In this document: positions 16,139 to 24,582 of the stretch, piece by piece
How positions within the stretch are numbered: the stretch's first letter is position 1
Layout of the letters: each line of letters opens with the position of its first letter
Source of the DNA: Terriglobia bacterium
GTDB taxonomy: Bacteria; Acidobacteriota; Terriglobia; Bryobacterales; Bryobacteraceae
Assembly (NCBI GenBank): GCA_020073265.1
Contig: JAIQFN010000015.1
Location: forward strand, 41,110 to 105,109
DNA length: 64,000 nt
Direction of reading: 5' to 3'
Made by a program: the position numbers and the translations under genes
The notes under the pieces: model-generated
Database searches by the model: none
What the model saw: only the letters and a program-made list of their open reading frames with translations
Told to the model about the DNA's origin: nothing

Positions 16139-16865
16139 CCTGGCCCACCAGCTCGATATCGGTGGGATACCTGTACACCTGGGGATCGCAGGACGAAGCC
16201 GGGTGGGGCTGCAAGATCAGCCGGTCGCCGGTGAGATTGCACCAACCGCAGGCGTAGCCCTGGCGATGCTCCAGAAAGTAGATCGGCCGCTCGAACTCAT
16301 TGTTCCAGCCGGAGTTAGAGACGCGGCGCACGGTCTCGTCGAGCATGACGAAAGTGCCAGGCTGCAGCAACGGATACATGAACCAGTCTTCGGTCCCGAT
16401 AAAAGCGTAGCGGTGCTCTTTCAGGCCGAGCGTTTCCAGGAACATCAGCGGCAGCTTGCCCCAGCGCTGGATCATGCGGCTGAGATAAGTGGTCCGGCGC
16501 AAATCGATTCCCGGATCCAGGGCCAGCGGCAGCAGCACCTCGCCTTGAACGCCCACGCGAAACGAAACCTCATGAGTTTCGGAAATCTCGACTAAGCGCG
16601 CATCCGCGGGCAGGTTCCCGAGCGATACGCCATACCACTCCATAACTTCATGGAAATCGAGCCGATAGACGGCACACAGCGAGTACAGCTTGTACAGCGA
16701 CGGCATCAGGCCGCGATTCTCGATCTCCGAAATGCGATTGATCAGAACCGCGAATTCATCGTTGTGATACTTCTCGGCGATCTTCTGGCTGGCCAGCTCG
16801 ACGTCCCGGACGCGCAGGTTCAGGCGCTCTCTGACTCGCCTGAGTTTCTGGCCAGGGTCCTCCAT
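16083..16865 (-). CDS. XRE-type helix-turn-helix regulator with C-terminal S24-like domain
   Basis: A 260-residue protein. The N-terminus is a Cro/C1-type HTH (GQKLRRVRERLNLRVRDVEL, FAVLINRISEIENRGLMPSL, LYKLYSLCAVYRLDFHEVME). The C-terminal half (RYAFIGTEDWFMYPLLQPGT, FVMLDETVRR, PIYFLEHRQGYACGWCNL, ELVGQVIGIAMRL) resembles the peptidase S24/LexA-like domain of phage-type repressors, but no Ser-Lys pair is obvious, so self-cleavage is doubtful. Such proteins are usually transcription repressors sensing stress or small ligands. A 9-bp-arm palindrome at 16995-17016, 130 bases upstream, could be its operator. Its 3' end overlaps the convergent gene at 15563. Confidence 0.8.
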   Translation of the reverse strand: MEDPGQKLRRVRERLNLRVRDVELASQKIAEKYHNDEFAVLINRISEIENRGLMPSLYKLYSLCAVYRLDFHEVMEWYGVSLGNLPADARLVEISETHEVSFRVGVQGEVLLPLALDPGIDLRRTTYLSRMIQRWGKLPLMFLETLGLKEHRYAFIGTEDWFMYPLLQPGTFVMLDETVRRVSNSGWNNEFERPIYFLEHRQGYACGWCNLTGDRLILQPHPASSCDPQVYRYPTDIELVGQVIGIAMRLDQGRRRRTRS

Positions 16866-16994
16866 GCTATGATGCTTTCCCAGTGCATCCCCGTAAAGCC
16901 ATGTGCCGATTAGAACTCAGGCACCTGGGCACAATGCTGGGACAGGCTCGAATTATAACCACCGCCGGATCAAAGAGCAAGGCGCTAAAGCAGT

Positions 16995-17016
16995 TTTGTT
17001 CGGTTTTCCGAACAAA
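16995..17016. promoter_or_regulatory. Perfect palindrome TTTGTTCGG-TTTT-CCGAACAAA, possible operator
   Basis: Nine-base arms (16995-17003 and 17008-17016) around TTTT, in the region between the XRE regulator (start 16865, minus) and the prephenate dehydratase gene (start 17173, plus). The TTCGG-N4-CCGAA core is what a dimeric HTH repressor would bind. It could also form a hairpin in a transcript. Binding by the neighbouring regulator is inference. Confidence 0.45.
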
Positions 17017-17036
17017 GATCAGAATGAGGAGGTCTT

Positions 17037-17165
17037 TTGGACGACAAGATGTTACGAGTGGCTCCCGGATCGGTTGTCTGTGTGTTTACCTTGCCTGGGG
17101 GAGTTAGTTTCATTGTAGACGCTGAGACGCCGGGCGGGCAAGCTGCGGGAAAACCGGGTTTCTGA
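17037..17165 (+). CDS. Possible small protein or leader peptide upstream of prephenate dehydratase
   Basis: A 42-codon frame beginning TTG at 17037 with GAGGAGGT just upstream and ending 7 bases before the pheA start. It could also begin at the ATG at 17049. The product would read MLRVAPGSVVCVFTLPGG then VSFIVDAETPGGQAAGKPGF. It is not phenylalanine-rich enough to be a classical attenuator (three Phe). The good ribosome site is the main support; function unknown. Confidence 0.4.
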   Translation: MDDKMLRVAPGSVVCVFTLPGGVSFIVDAETPGGQAAGKPGF

Positions 17166-17172
17166 CATTCTC

Positions 17173-18012
17173 ATGAAGAAACAGCGGGCTGGTATTCAGG
17201 GTGAATTGGGAGCTTTCAGCCAGGAAGCCGCGCGCCAGCTCCTGGGCAATCAGGCCCAGGTGATTCCCTTTCAGAGGTTCGATCAGGTATTCGGTGCGCT
17301 GCGCGCCGGCAAGATCGACGTGGCCGTGATTCCCATGGAGAACACGCTGGCCGGATCGGTGCACGAGAACTACGATCATCTGCTGAATTTCGACGTCCGC
17401 ATCGCCGCCGAAACAAATGTCCGCATCGTTCACAACCTCATCGCGCCTCCCGGCGTCCGGTTCAAGGACATCCGCAAAGTGTATTCGCATCCGGTGGCGT
17501 TGAACCAGTGCCTCCGGTTCTTCGCCCGGCACCCGAAGATGGAGCGCGTTTCGTTCTATGACACCGCGGGAGCCGTCAAGATGGTCATGGAGGAACGGAA
17601 CTCGGACGCGGCGGCCATCGCCTCCCGGGTGGCAGCTTCCATCTACGGCGCCAAAATCCTGCGGCGATCGATTGAAGACGATCGTCACAATTTCACACGG
17701 TTCTTTCTCTTGTACCGCCGCAAAGATGCGCCCCGGCGGACCACGCACGCGCGACAGTGGAAGACTTCGCTGGTGTTCACCACGCGCAACGTCCCGGGCG
17801 CGCTGTTCCGGGCCTTGAGCGCCTTAGCGCTGCGGGATGTGAACCTCACCAAGATCGAGTCTCGGCCCTTGCGCGGCAAGCCCTGGGAGTATCTGTTCTA
17901 CGTGGACTTCCTGGGCCGGGAAGACGACCCTCGCGTCGAGAAGGCGCTCGGCCATCTGGCGGAGGTAGCGGATTTTCTGCGCGTGCTGGGCAGCTATCCG
18001 CGGGGCCGGTAG
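17173..18012 (+). CDS. pheA: Prephenate dehydratase with ACT domain
   Basis: A 279-residue monofunctional enzyme converting prephenate to phenylpyruvate in phenylalanine synthesis. The catalytic PDT domain covers about 1-180 with GELGAFSQEAA, IPMENTLAGSVHENYDHLL, AGAVKMVMEERNSDAAAIAS and the catalytic HNFTRFFLL (the TRF motif). The C-terminal ACT domain (about 190-279) has the phenylalanine-binding motifs PGALFRALSALALRDVNLTK and ESRPLRGKPWEYLFYVD, so feedback inhibition is expected. The usual first GPxG is replaced by IQGELGAFS, seen in many homologues. Length is normal. The start lacks a strong ribosome site; the small frame ending 7 bases upstream may couple its translation. Confidence 0.95.
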   Translation: MKKQRAGIQGELGAFSQEAARQLLGNQAQVIPFQRFDQVFGALRAGKIDVAVIPMENTLAGSVHENYDHLLNFDVRIAAETNVRIVHNLIAPPGVRFKDIRKVYSHPVALNQCLRFFARHPKMERVSFYDTAGAVKMVMEERNSDAAAIASRVAASIYGAKILRRSIEDDRHNFTRFFLLYRRKDAPRRTTHARQWKTSLVFTTRNVPGALFRALSALALRDVNLTKIESRPLRGKPWEYLFYVDFLGREDDPRVEKALGHLAEVADFLRVLGSYPRGR

Positions 18013-18019
18013 AGGCTGG

Positions 18020-18604
18020 CTAGCGCTGCGGTTTGGTTCGCGGCTTGAACCTGAGCGCGGTATGCGTCGCGGAGAACGCGCAGACCTTGGTGTCGATTAA
18101 TCCGGCCGCGCGTCCGGCGGATATTACCTCGTTCTGAGTGACGCGCTCGACCCCTTTCGGATAGATCACCCACGCGGGCGCATCCCCGACGTAGGCCAGC
18201 TCGACCAGTTCATCCTTCTCTTCGATGGACAGAAATATCAACTCAGGCTTGGAACGGCTCAGGATGGCGCCCCGCCCGGCCAGTTCGCGGCGAAAATCTT
18301 CAGCGTGCCGGCCGATCAGTCGCACCTTCATCCCCGGCTTCACTCCCAGCTTGTCGAGGCGGCTGGGCGGATTTCGGATTCGCGCGGCCCACTTGCCGGC
18401 CGCATCGCCCAGATGAAGAATCGCCGAACCCCCGGTGAACTGGATGCTGAGTTTTCCATCCGACGCAGCCAGGCCGGTGATGCTTTGGAACGGGATCTTC
18501 AGCCGGAAATCGCCGCGAAAGATCAACTCGGAGGTTTCGAGCAGCGCTTTTCCACGCGAGGACTCTTTCCCGAAATCCACGCGGCACTTGATCTCTTGGC
18601 CCAT
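18020..18604 (-). CDS. DUF3052-like protein of unknown function
   Basis: A 194-residue soluble protein. The C-terminal part (KLGVKPGMKVRLIGRHAEDF, AWVIYPKGVERVTQNEVISA, GLIDTKVCAFSATHTALRF) resembles DUF3052-type proteins, which share KPGM near the start and WVxYPK in the middle. The N-terminal 85 residues (CRVDFGKESSRGKALLETSE, LIFRGDFRLKIPFQSITGLA) look like a separate small beta domain, a plausible PH-like fold. Start taken at the ATG at 18604; the frame is open to 18745 but overlaps the divergent proline dehydrogenase upstream region. Function unknown. Confidence 0.75.
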   Translation of the reverse strand: MGQEIKCRVDFGKESSRGKALLETSELIFRGDFRLKIPFQSITGLAASDGKLSIQFTGGSAILHLGDAAGKWAARIRNPPSRLDKLGVKPGMKVRLIGRHAEDFRRELAGRGAILSRSKPELIFLSIEEKDELVELAYVGDAPAWVIYPKGVERVTQNEVISAGRAAGLIDTKVCAFSATHTALRFKPRTKPQR

Positions 18605-18664
18605 GCGGCGTAATTTCCAATTATCCCGCAGTGCGCGGTGAGGGCTGCCGCCGCGGATTCCTTG

Positions 18665-18670
18665 TATTCT
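18665..18670 (+). promoter_or_regulatory. Candidate -10 element (TATTCT) for a leaderless proline dehydrogenase mRNA
   Basis: TATTCT ends 8 bases before the GTG start at 18679 and no Shine-Dalgarno sequence lies between, so transcription would begin at about the start codon. One of several such cases in the window. Confidence 0.3.
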
Positions 18671-18678
18671 GGTGTTAG

Positions 18679-19590
18679 GTGCTCCGCAGCCTGCTGCTGT
18701 TCCTTTCGCGCCAGTCTTGGCTTCGTCACTGGGTGGAGACGTCACCGGCAGCCGATCGTCTCACATCGCGCTTCATCGCCGGCCACACGCTGGAACGGGA
18801 AGTGTCCGTGTGCCAGCGCCTCAACCGCGACGGGATCCTGGCCAGCCTGGATCACCTGGGCGAGAGCGTCACCTCGCTCCAGGAGGCCGGGAGTTCGCGC
18901 GACGCCTACCTGGCCGCTCTGGACCGGATCGCCGCGCTGGGCCTCCAAGCCACCGTATCGGTGAAGCTCACCCAACTGGGCCTGGATTTCTCAGAAGCCG
19001 AATGCGAAGCCAACGTCGAGCGGCTGGTCGCCCGGGCCCAACAGATCGGGAGCGTCGTGGAAGTGGACATGGAATCGAGCAAGTACCTGGATCGCACGCT
19101 CGGTCTGGTGGCGCGCCTGCACGCCAGGTACGCCAGCGTTCGGGCCGTCATCCAGGCTTACTTGTATCGCAGCGAGGGCGACGTCGCGAACCTGTGCCGG
19201 TTGGGCATTCCAGTGCGCCTATGCAAGGGCGCTTACAGGGAGCCGTCCGATCTGGCGTTTCCGCGCAAGAAGGAAGTGGACGGAAATTACTTGCTTCTGA
19301 TGAGGAATCTTTTCGAGCAGGGCGCGAATCCGGCCATCGCGAGTCACGATGAACGAATCGTCCAACAGGCCATCGCGATCGTCAGGGAACGAAAGATCGC
19401 CCCGGATCGTTTTGAATTTCAGATGCTGTATGGCGTTCGCCGCGACTTGCAGCGCATGCTGATCCGGGATGGCTATCGTCTGCGCCTCTATGTGCCGTAC
19501 GGCGATGCGTGGTATCCATATTTTATGAGGCGTCTGGCGGAGCGGCCGGCCAATGTGGTGTTTCTGGCGCGCAATCTGTTGAAGAGCTGA
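18679..19590 (+). CDS. Proline dehydrogenase (FAD-dependent)
   Basis: A 303-residue monofunctional proline dehydrogenase, which oxidises L-proline to pyrroline-5-carboxylate and passes electrons to quinone. Diagnostic motifs: SVKLTQLGLDFSEAEC, EVDMESSKYLDRTL, VIQAYLYRSEGDVANL, RLCKGAYREPSDLAFPRK, ASHDERIVQQAI, FEFQMLYGVRRDLQRML, and the flavin/substrate motif YVPYGDAWYPYFMRRLAERP. Length fits PutB-type enzymes; no pyrroline-carboxylate dehydrogenase domain is fused or adjacent. The start is GTG at 18679 after TATTCT. Divergent from the DUF3052-like gene, with 74 bases between the starts. Confidence 0.93.
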   Translation: MLRSLLLFLSRQSWLRHWVETSPAADRLTSRFIAGHTLEREVSVCQRLNRDGILASLDHLGESVTSLQEAGSSRDAYLAALDRIAALGLQATVSVKLTQLGLDFSEAECEANVERLVARAQQIGSVVEVDMESSKYLDRTLGLVARLHARYASVRAVIQAYLYRSEGDVANLCRLGIPVRLCKGAYREPSDLAFPRKKEVDGNYLLLMRNLFEQGANPAIASHDERIVQQAIAIVRERKIAPDRFEFQMLYGVRRDLQRMLIRDGYRLRLYVPYGDAWYPYFMRRLAERPANVVFLARNLLKS

Positions 19591-19656
19591 GCACGAGCCG
19601 ATAGCAGTGTACAGTAGAGGCAGGAACCTGGTGACCCAAAAAGGAGTCCAATAGTT

Positions 19657-20085
19657 GTGAGGTATTGGGGTTACTTGATGGCCAAGCTGGCGGCCGCCGC
19701 CATGCTGATGGGCGTGCTCTGGTCCCTCATCCGGTGGGTGTTCTTCCGCGACTCCGGTCAGAATCCCTTCGCCCATGACTTGGGCTACACCAGCGCGATG
19801 ATGCTGTTCTTTCTCGCCAGCGCCGGGCTGCTGTACCTCATCGTCTGGGACCAGCGCTATCGCTGCCGCACCTGCCTGCGCCGGCTGCGGATGCCCATGA
19901 CGGCTGGTTCCTGGCCCAACATGCTGCTGTTCGGCCAGCCGCGCACCGAGTACATCTGCCTGTACGGGCACGGGACGTTGAAGGTGCCCGAGGTGCAGAT
20001 CACCGGACCCAACGGTCCGGATTGGGAGCCGCACGATCAGGATATCTGGAAGGAACTCGAGTCGCTGGAGGAAAGCAAGAGGTGA
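19657..20085 (+). CDS. Membrane protein with cytoplasmic CxxC element
   Basis: A 142-residue protein with two hydrophobic helices (AKLAAAAMLMGVLWSLIRWV near 9-28 and SAMMLFFLASAGLLYLIVW near 46-64) and then a cytoplasmic CRTCLRRLRMP motif plus later YICLYGHG, suggestive of a small zinc site (Cys-x2-Cys ... Cys-x3-His). I do not recognise a named family. Start GTG at 19657, with AAGGAG about 12 bases upstream. Its end overlaps the next gene by GTGA, so both are co-translated. Confidence 0.75.
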   Translation: MRYWGYLMAKLAAAAMLMGVLWSLIRWVFFRDSGQNPFAHDLGYTSAMMLFFLASAGLLYLIVWDQRYRCRTCLRRLRMPMTAGSWPNMLLFGQPRTEYICLYGHGTLKVPEVQITGPNGPDWEPHDQDIWKELESLEESKR

Positions 20086-20426
20086 CGTTGGCGCGGCGTC
20101 TGCGGATGGCCGCAGGTTTGGCCGTGCTGCTTGCGCTGGCGGCGATCGCCATCGTGCTGGTTCCTCCTTACGTCGCCAACTGGAAGCTGCAGCGTTACGT
20201 CAACGAGCTGCTTGACGACCCCGCCACCGCCAGCCAGCCACCCGAGACGGTGCGGTCCCGCATAGTGAGCAAAGCGGCTTCTCTAGGGCTGCCGCTGCAC
20301 AGCGAAGACGTCCAGGTGACACCTTCCGGCAAGGCGCTGCGCATCGATGCGCTGTACGTCGTGCACGTGGATATTGCCGGATACAGCGTGGTTTTGCACT
20401 TCCGGCCGGCCGGGGGCGGAACGTAA
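20082..20426 (+). CDS. Small single-pass membrane protein, unknown function
   Basis: A 114-residue protein. Residues 8-28 (RMAAGLAVLLALAAIAIVLV) form a membrane anchor or uncleaved signal, followed by an extracytoplasmic domain (YVNELLDDPATASQPPETVR, IVSKAASLGLPLHSEDVQVT, ALYVVHVDIAGYSVVLHF). GTG at 20082 is chosen because it overlaps the stop of the preceding gene (GTGA) and gives the membrane helix near the N-terminus. No family recognised; the partner is the preceding CxxC membrane protein. Confidence 0.7.
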   Translation: MTLARRLRMAAGLAVLLALAAIAIVLVPPYVANWKLQRYVNELLDDPATASQPPETVRSRIVSKAASLGLPLHSEDVQVTPSGKALRIDALYVVHVDIAGYSVVLHFRPAGGGT

Positions 20427-20439
20427 ACTGGTGATCTGG

Positions 20440-22746
20440 TCAGAATTCGGCTTCCAGGCGGATCGCGCCGCTGCGCGGAACTCCTAGCGCAGTGCCTGAA
20501 AACAGCCCCGCGAAATCGATCACGTTGAGGCGATTGGTTAGATTCTGCACGTCGGCTTGCACGCGCAGGCTCTGTCTTTCCTTCTTCCACAGGATGAATC
20601 CCGCGGAGGCGTTGAACTCGAACGATGGACGCACGCGGCCGCGATCGAAGTTCACGCGGCTCACGATGCGCGGCCCGTACGCCGCCAGCGCATCCTCATA
20701 GGTCCCGTCGAACTCGACCGGAAGGCCGCTGCCGTAAGAAGCGCCGGCAGCCAACCAAAGCCGGGGCGTAATCTCGTAGCGGAATCGGGCGCGCGCAGTG
20801 TTGCGCTGATCCTGCGTAATAGGAAAACGGCTGGTATCACCGAGCACGCCTTGCGCCTCGCCGCCCAGGAACAGGCCTCCGGTCACCGGCAGGTAACCCA
20901 GTCCCAGCATGTTCGAATAGCTGAGAAAGCCTGAGAGCGGTCCCCAGCGCGGAATCTCCAGCTTCACTTCCACGCCGTGGATATCGGCTTTCCGGAAGGC
21001 GATCGGAAAACTCACGCCAGTGTTCAGCAGCAGGTCGTCATCGGCAAAATCGTTCTCCGACCGCTCGAAGAAATTGGCGTCCACCCGGAGCTTGCCGAAC
21101 AATCCCTTGGCGAAGCCCACCTCGTAGAAGTTCCCGCGGGATGGCCGAACGGGTAATCGGAGCACCACGTCGCTGAGCGCCTGCACCGCCGGGGAACTCG
21201 CCAGCAGCAGGTTCTCGAAGGCCGGCGTCTGGAAAACGCGATCGTACGATGCGCGCACGACCACGTCCGCGCGAGGCCAGTACCACGCGATTCCCAAGCG
21301 GGGGCTGATCGCGTTTTCGTCGACGATGAGCCGGTAGTGATCCCAGCGCAGACCGGCGCTGAAGGTCCAGTTCCCCAGTCGCATCAAGTCCTGCGCGAAC
21401 ACGGCTTGCTCGCGGCTTTGCCGGCGATCGGCAAAGTTGAACTGAGCCGGTGTGTCCGGATCGAATTGAGAGGAGTCCGTAATGTTGTAGGACAGTGCTT
21501 CTCTCACCGACCCGAAGTCCGCATCGGCGCCAACCTTCCACTCGTGCCGGCCGAAGTGGCCCGCCAGACTGGCCTTGATGTAGGTCTCGCGCAAGCCCCG
21601 GTCCTGCGCGGCGATGATGGGCGCCGAGAGCGGATTCGACCAAAGCGTGGCTGAAATGTCCCGCGACATGCCTGCGACGTCCGCCACCACTGTCGGCGAG
21701 AAAATGTGCTGGTAGGAAAACTGCCCCGCGCGATCCTCGGCGCCGCGATCTTGGCGTTGCCCGGCCGCTTGCTGGAGACTTTCGTTGGGCACGCCGAATC
21801 TGGATTGGCCGCCGCGCAGGATGAAACCGATCCGGTCGTGGTCGGTCAGGTCTCGCTCGTAGTGCGCCGAGAAGCCCGCGTTGGTTCCGGCATTGGTGTA
21901 GTTCTGCTCGGTGGGCGGATCCAGATAGCGGTCCGTGCGATCCGCGTTGAAGTTGAGCGCCAGAGTATTGCGGCCCCAACCGTACTGACCGGTCAGGTCG
22001 CCGCCGGCGGTTTCAAAACTTCCGCCGGAGAGAGCTGCTCTCCCGTGGAATCCCGGCCGCGAATCACGCGCCGTGTTGACTTCGATCACGCCGCCCAGCT
22101 TCCTGCCGTACTCGGCCGGATAGCCGGCCGTGAGGACACCCATGGACTGGACCTCACCGGCTTCCAGTTCCGGGGAGAATGCCGGCGAGCGATTTTCGGT
22201 GAGCGGGATGCCATCCACGACATACTGCGTCTGATATTCCGAGCCGCGGGGATGCAGCACGCCGTTGGCTTCCAGCAGCCAGCCCGGCTGATTGTTGACC
22301 AGGTCGAGCAGCGACCGGCCCGGCAGTGACGCGGCACGGTTCTGCAGCGTATCAGCGCCGATTCGGTTGACGTCGCCCACGCGGTGCGGGTCCACCAGTG
22401 TCTCCGAATCGGTGACCACCACCACTGTTTCGACGGGCGCAACGCCGAGCGTAACGCGCAGGTCCTTTGGAACCGCGGAACGGATCTCAACCAGTTCGGA
22501 GAGCGGCGCGAATCCGGCATGCTCCACCCGGATGCGGTACATACCGAACGGCAGCCGTTTGATCACCAGCATCCCATCGTTGCCGGTATCCAGCTTCCGG
22601 CGGACTTGGTTGGACTGGCTCACCAGCTCGACCGAGCTGGGGACGGCCAACCCGGCCTCATCGGACACTTTCAGCCGCAGCTCTCCGGTCTCGCTCTGGG
22701 CAAACAGAGCGGCCGAACACAGCACCAGGGAGGCGATTGCGCGCAT
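20440..22746 (-). CDS. TonB-dependent receptor with carboxypeptidase-like regulatory N-terminal domain
   Basis: A 768-residue outer-membrane receptor. Signal peptide 1-16 (ending LFAQ), then a carboxypeptidase-regulatory-like beta domain (GELRLKVSDEAGLAVPSSVE to about 103), a plug domain (VVVTDSETLV, TLQNRAASLPGRSLLDLV, QYVVDGIPLTENRSPAFSPE, GYPAEYGRKLGGVIEVNT) and a 22-strand-type barrel with repeated aromatic strand ends; it ends in SGAIRLEAEF with terminal Phe for outer-membrane assembly. The substrate is unknown; acidobacterial proteins of this type may import glycans or oligomers. Methyltransferase and aminotransferase genes lie upstream on the same strand, but I see no functional link. 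Confidence 0.9.
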   Translation of the reverse strand: MRAIASLVLCSAALFAQSETGELRLKVSDEAGLAVPSSVELVSQSNQVRRKLDTGNDGMLVIKRLPFGMYRIRVEHAGFAPLSELVEIRSAVPKDLRVTLGVAPVETVVVVTDSETLVDPHRVGDVNRIGADTLQNRAASLPGRSLLDLVNNQPGWLLEANGVLHPRGSEYQTQYVVDGIPLTENRSPAFSPELEAGEVQSMGVLTAGYPAEYGRKLGGVIEVNTARDSRPGFHGRAALSGGSFETAGGDLTGQYGWGRNTLALNFNADRTDRYLDPPTEQNYTNAGTNAGFSAHYERDLTDHDRIGFILRGGQSRFGVPNESLQQAAGQRQDRGAEDRAGQFSYQHIFSPTVVADVAGMSRDISATLWSNPLSAPIIAAQDRGLRETYIKASLAGHFGRHEWKVGADADFGSVREALSYNITDSSQFDPDTPAQFNFADRRQSREQAVFAQDLMRLGNWTFSAGLRWDHYRLIVDENAISPRLGIAWYWPRADVVVRASYDRVFQTPAFENLLLASSPAVQALSDVVLRLPVRPSRGNFYEVGFAKGLFGKLRVDANFFERSENDFADDDLLLNTGVSFPIAFRKADIHGVEVKLEIPRWGPLSGFLSYSNMLGLGYLPVTGGLFLGGEAQGVLGDTSRFPITQDQRNTARARFRYEITPRLWLAAGASYGSGLPVEFDGTYEDALAAYGPRIVSRVNFDRGRVRPSFEFNASAGFILWKKERQSLRVQADVQNLTNRLNVIDFAGLFSGTALGVPRSGAIRLEAEF

Positions 22747-22764
22747 CGGGTCGTCTTCATTCTT

Positions 22765-23337
22765 TCACACCTCGGTCGCGGACGGCTTTCTGGCCGCCAG
22801 TTCCGCCACCGCGCGTTGATGGCCCGATTCGTGCGGCTGTCCTTCGTAGTAATGCAGGATGGTCCATCCGGCGAAATACGTTCGCAGTTCGGCTGGCGTG
22901 GCCCGTGTGGGCGTGCCTTGGGGTTGATCGGCATCCGCCAGGTGCACGATCACGATCGCCATTCCACCGGGACTGAGGCCGCGCTGCATCGCCGGGATCA
23001 AGCTGCGCTGCAGATAGTAGCAGTCGCAGATCAGGTCGTAAGCAGAAGCCGGAATCTCAAATTCGCCGCGCTCGAGGTCGGCGACGCGGGCGTCGATGTC
23101 GAGTTTCTGACCCCGGGCACGCTGCCGCAGCAGATCGATCGCGACTGGCGAGCCGTCCACCGCGGTTACACGCCAGCCTCGCCCGGCCAGGTACAAGGCG
23201 TTGCGCCCGGGTCCGCAGGCCAAGTCCAGCGCCGCACCTGGAGGCAGGCTGGCGGCGAATCTCTCCACCAGCGCCGAAGGTGTTTCAAAAACCTGCTCGC
23301 CGGCCCGGTAACGCCGATCCCACTCCTCGATACTCAA
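22765..23337 (-). CDS. Class I SAM-dependent methyltransferase
   Basis: A 190-residue methyltransferase of the TehB/thiopurine-like small type: WDRRYRAGEQVFETPSALVE, SAM loop ALDLACGPGRNALYLAGRGW, VTAVDGSPVAIDLLRQRA, YDLICDCYYLQRSLIPAMQR and GLSPGGMAIVIVHL. The substrate cannot be told. The start is TTG at 23337, overlapping the stop of the aminotransferase as TTGA; the frame is open far upstream, but that part is antisense-like shadow of the aminotransferase. Coupled to the upstream aminotransferase gene and followed 18 bases later by the TonB receptor gene. Confidence 0.85.
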   Translation of the reverse strand: MSIEEWDRRYRAGEQVFETPSALVERFAASLPPGAALDLACGPGRNALYLAGRGWRVTAVDGSPVAIDLLRQRARGQKLDIDARVADLERGEFEIPASAYDLICDCYYLQRSLIPAMQRGLSPGGMAIVIVHLADADQPQGTPTRATPAELRTYFAGWTILHYYEGQPHESGHQRAVAELAARKPSATEV

Positions 23338-24575
23338 CTTGCGGTATCGCGCTTGGCCGCGGCCTTCAGCACCTTTTTCAGGATTCGCACCGCGCGGTCG
23401 ATCTCTTTTTCGGTGACGATGTAGGGCGGCAGGAATCGCAGCACGGTATCGTGGGTGCAGTTGATCAACAGGCCCTGCTCCATCGCATCCAGAACAATCT
23501 GCTTGCCGGAGATCGCGAGGTCGACGCCGATCATAAGGCCGCGCCCGCGCACTTCGCGGATGAATGAGAAGTGCCGCTGCAGTTCCTCCAGCTTCATGCG
23601 GAAGTAGGCGCCGGTGCGTTCGATCTGCGGCAGCAGGCCTTCCAGGATGTCGAGAAACTCCAGGCCAACGCGGCAGGCCAGCGGTCCGCCGCCGAAGGTG
23701 GAGCCGTGCATCGCGCTGCCGATGGTCTGCGCCGCGCGCTCGTTCGCCACAATCACGCCCAATGGAATGCCGCAGCCCACCGGTTTGGCGGCCACCATGA
23801 TGTCGGGCAAGACCACCGGATCGGTGAGTTGATAAGCGAAGTACTTGCCCACGCGGCCCACGCCGCATTGGATTTCGTCGAACACCAGCAGCGCATCGTA
23901 TCGGTCGGCCAGCTCGCGCGCCTTGCGGGCGTATTCGTCGGACATCGGAAAAATGCCGCCTTCGCCCTGAATCCACTCGATCACGATGCCGGAGGTGCGT
24001 TCGTTGACCACCTGTTCGAGCGCCACCAGGTCGTTCGCGGGAACGAATTTCGCCCCGGGGAGCAACGGCTCGAAGTCCTTGCGGTATTTTTCCTGCCCGG
24101 TGATGGAAAGCGCGCCCAGCGTGCGGCCGTGAAAGGAATTGTGCAGCGAAACGATCTCGTATTTCTCCGGATGGACCTTGCGGCCGTGCGAGCGCATCAT
24201 CTTCATCGCGCCTTCCATGGCCTCGGTGCCGGAATTGCAGAAGAACGTGCGCGCCAGCCCGCTGATTTTCGCCAGGCGCTCCGCCAGCGGACCCTGGTAC
24301 TCGTGGTAGTAGAGATTGGACGTGTGCAGCAGCAAACCGGCCTGCTCACGGATGACTTTCACCATGCGCGGGTGCGCATAGCCGAGCGCGTTGACGCCGA
24401 TGCCGGCGATGAAATCGAGGTAGCGCTTGCCCGACACATCGGAGACGTAGCAGCCCTTGCCGCGCTGCAACACGAGTGGATAGCGGGCGTAGTTCTGCAA
24501 CAGATACTGGCTTTCCAGCGCCCGGATCCGATCGACGATCCCGGCTTCCTGCTGGACCGGTGAAACGGTGGACAT
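23334..24575 (-). CDS. Class III aminotransferase (acetylornithine/ornithine type)
   Basis: A PLP enzyme of about 413 residues. Visible: YLDFIAGIGVNALGYAHPRM, FFCNSGTEAMEGAMKMMR, SLHNSFHGRTLGALSITG, VIEWIQGEGGIFPMS, ALLVFDEIQCGVGRVGKYFA (PLP-binding Asp) and the Schiff-base lysine in PDIMVAAKPVGCGIPLG, then HGSTFGGGPLACRVGLEFLD. The best match is acetylornithine aminotransferase of arginine synthesis; 4-aminobutyrate or other omega-aminotransferase activity is possible, and no other arg gene is nearby. Two starts exist, ATG at 24584 and 24575; the second is chosen because TATCAT (24588-24583) sits 7 bases before it and overlaps the first. Confidence 0.9.
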   Translation of the reverse strand: MSTVSPVQQEAGIVDRIRALESQYLLQNYARYPLVLQRGKGCYVSDVSGKRYLDFIAGIGVNALGYAHPRMVKVIREQAGLLLHTSNLYYHEYQGPLAERLAKISGLARTFFCNSGTEAMEGAMKMMRSHGRKVHPEKYEIVSLHNSFHGRTLGALSITGQEKYRKDFEPLLPGAKFVPANDLVALEQVVNERTSGIVIEWIQGEGGIFPMSDEYARKARELADRYDALLVFDEIQCGVGRVGKYFAYQLTDPVVLPDIMVAAKPVGCGIPLGVIVANERAAQTIGSAMHGSTFGGGPLACRVGLEFLDILEGLLPQIERTGAYFRMKLEELQRHFSFIREVRGRGLMIGVDLAISGKQIVLDAMEQGLLINCTHDTVLRFLPPYIVTEKEIDRAVRILKKVLKAAAKRDTAS

Positions 24576-24582
24576 AGCATTC

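Noticed and set aside
16903..17118. 71-codon open frame between the XRE regulator and pheA
   Set aside because: It runs through the palindrome, has no ribosome site and no protein-like pattern; the frame starting at 17037 has better support.
23571..24563. 330-codon open frame on the plus strand
   Set aside because: Antisense to the class III aminotransferase.
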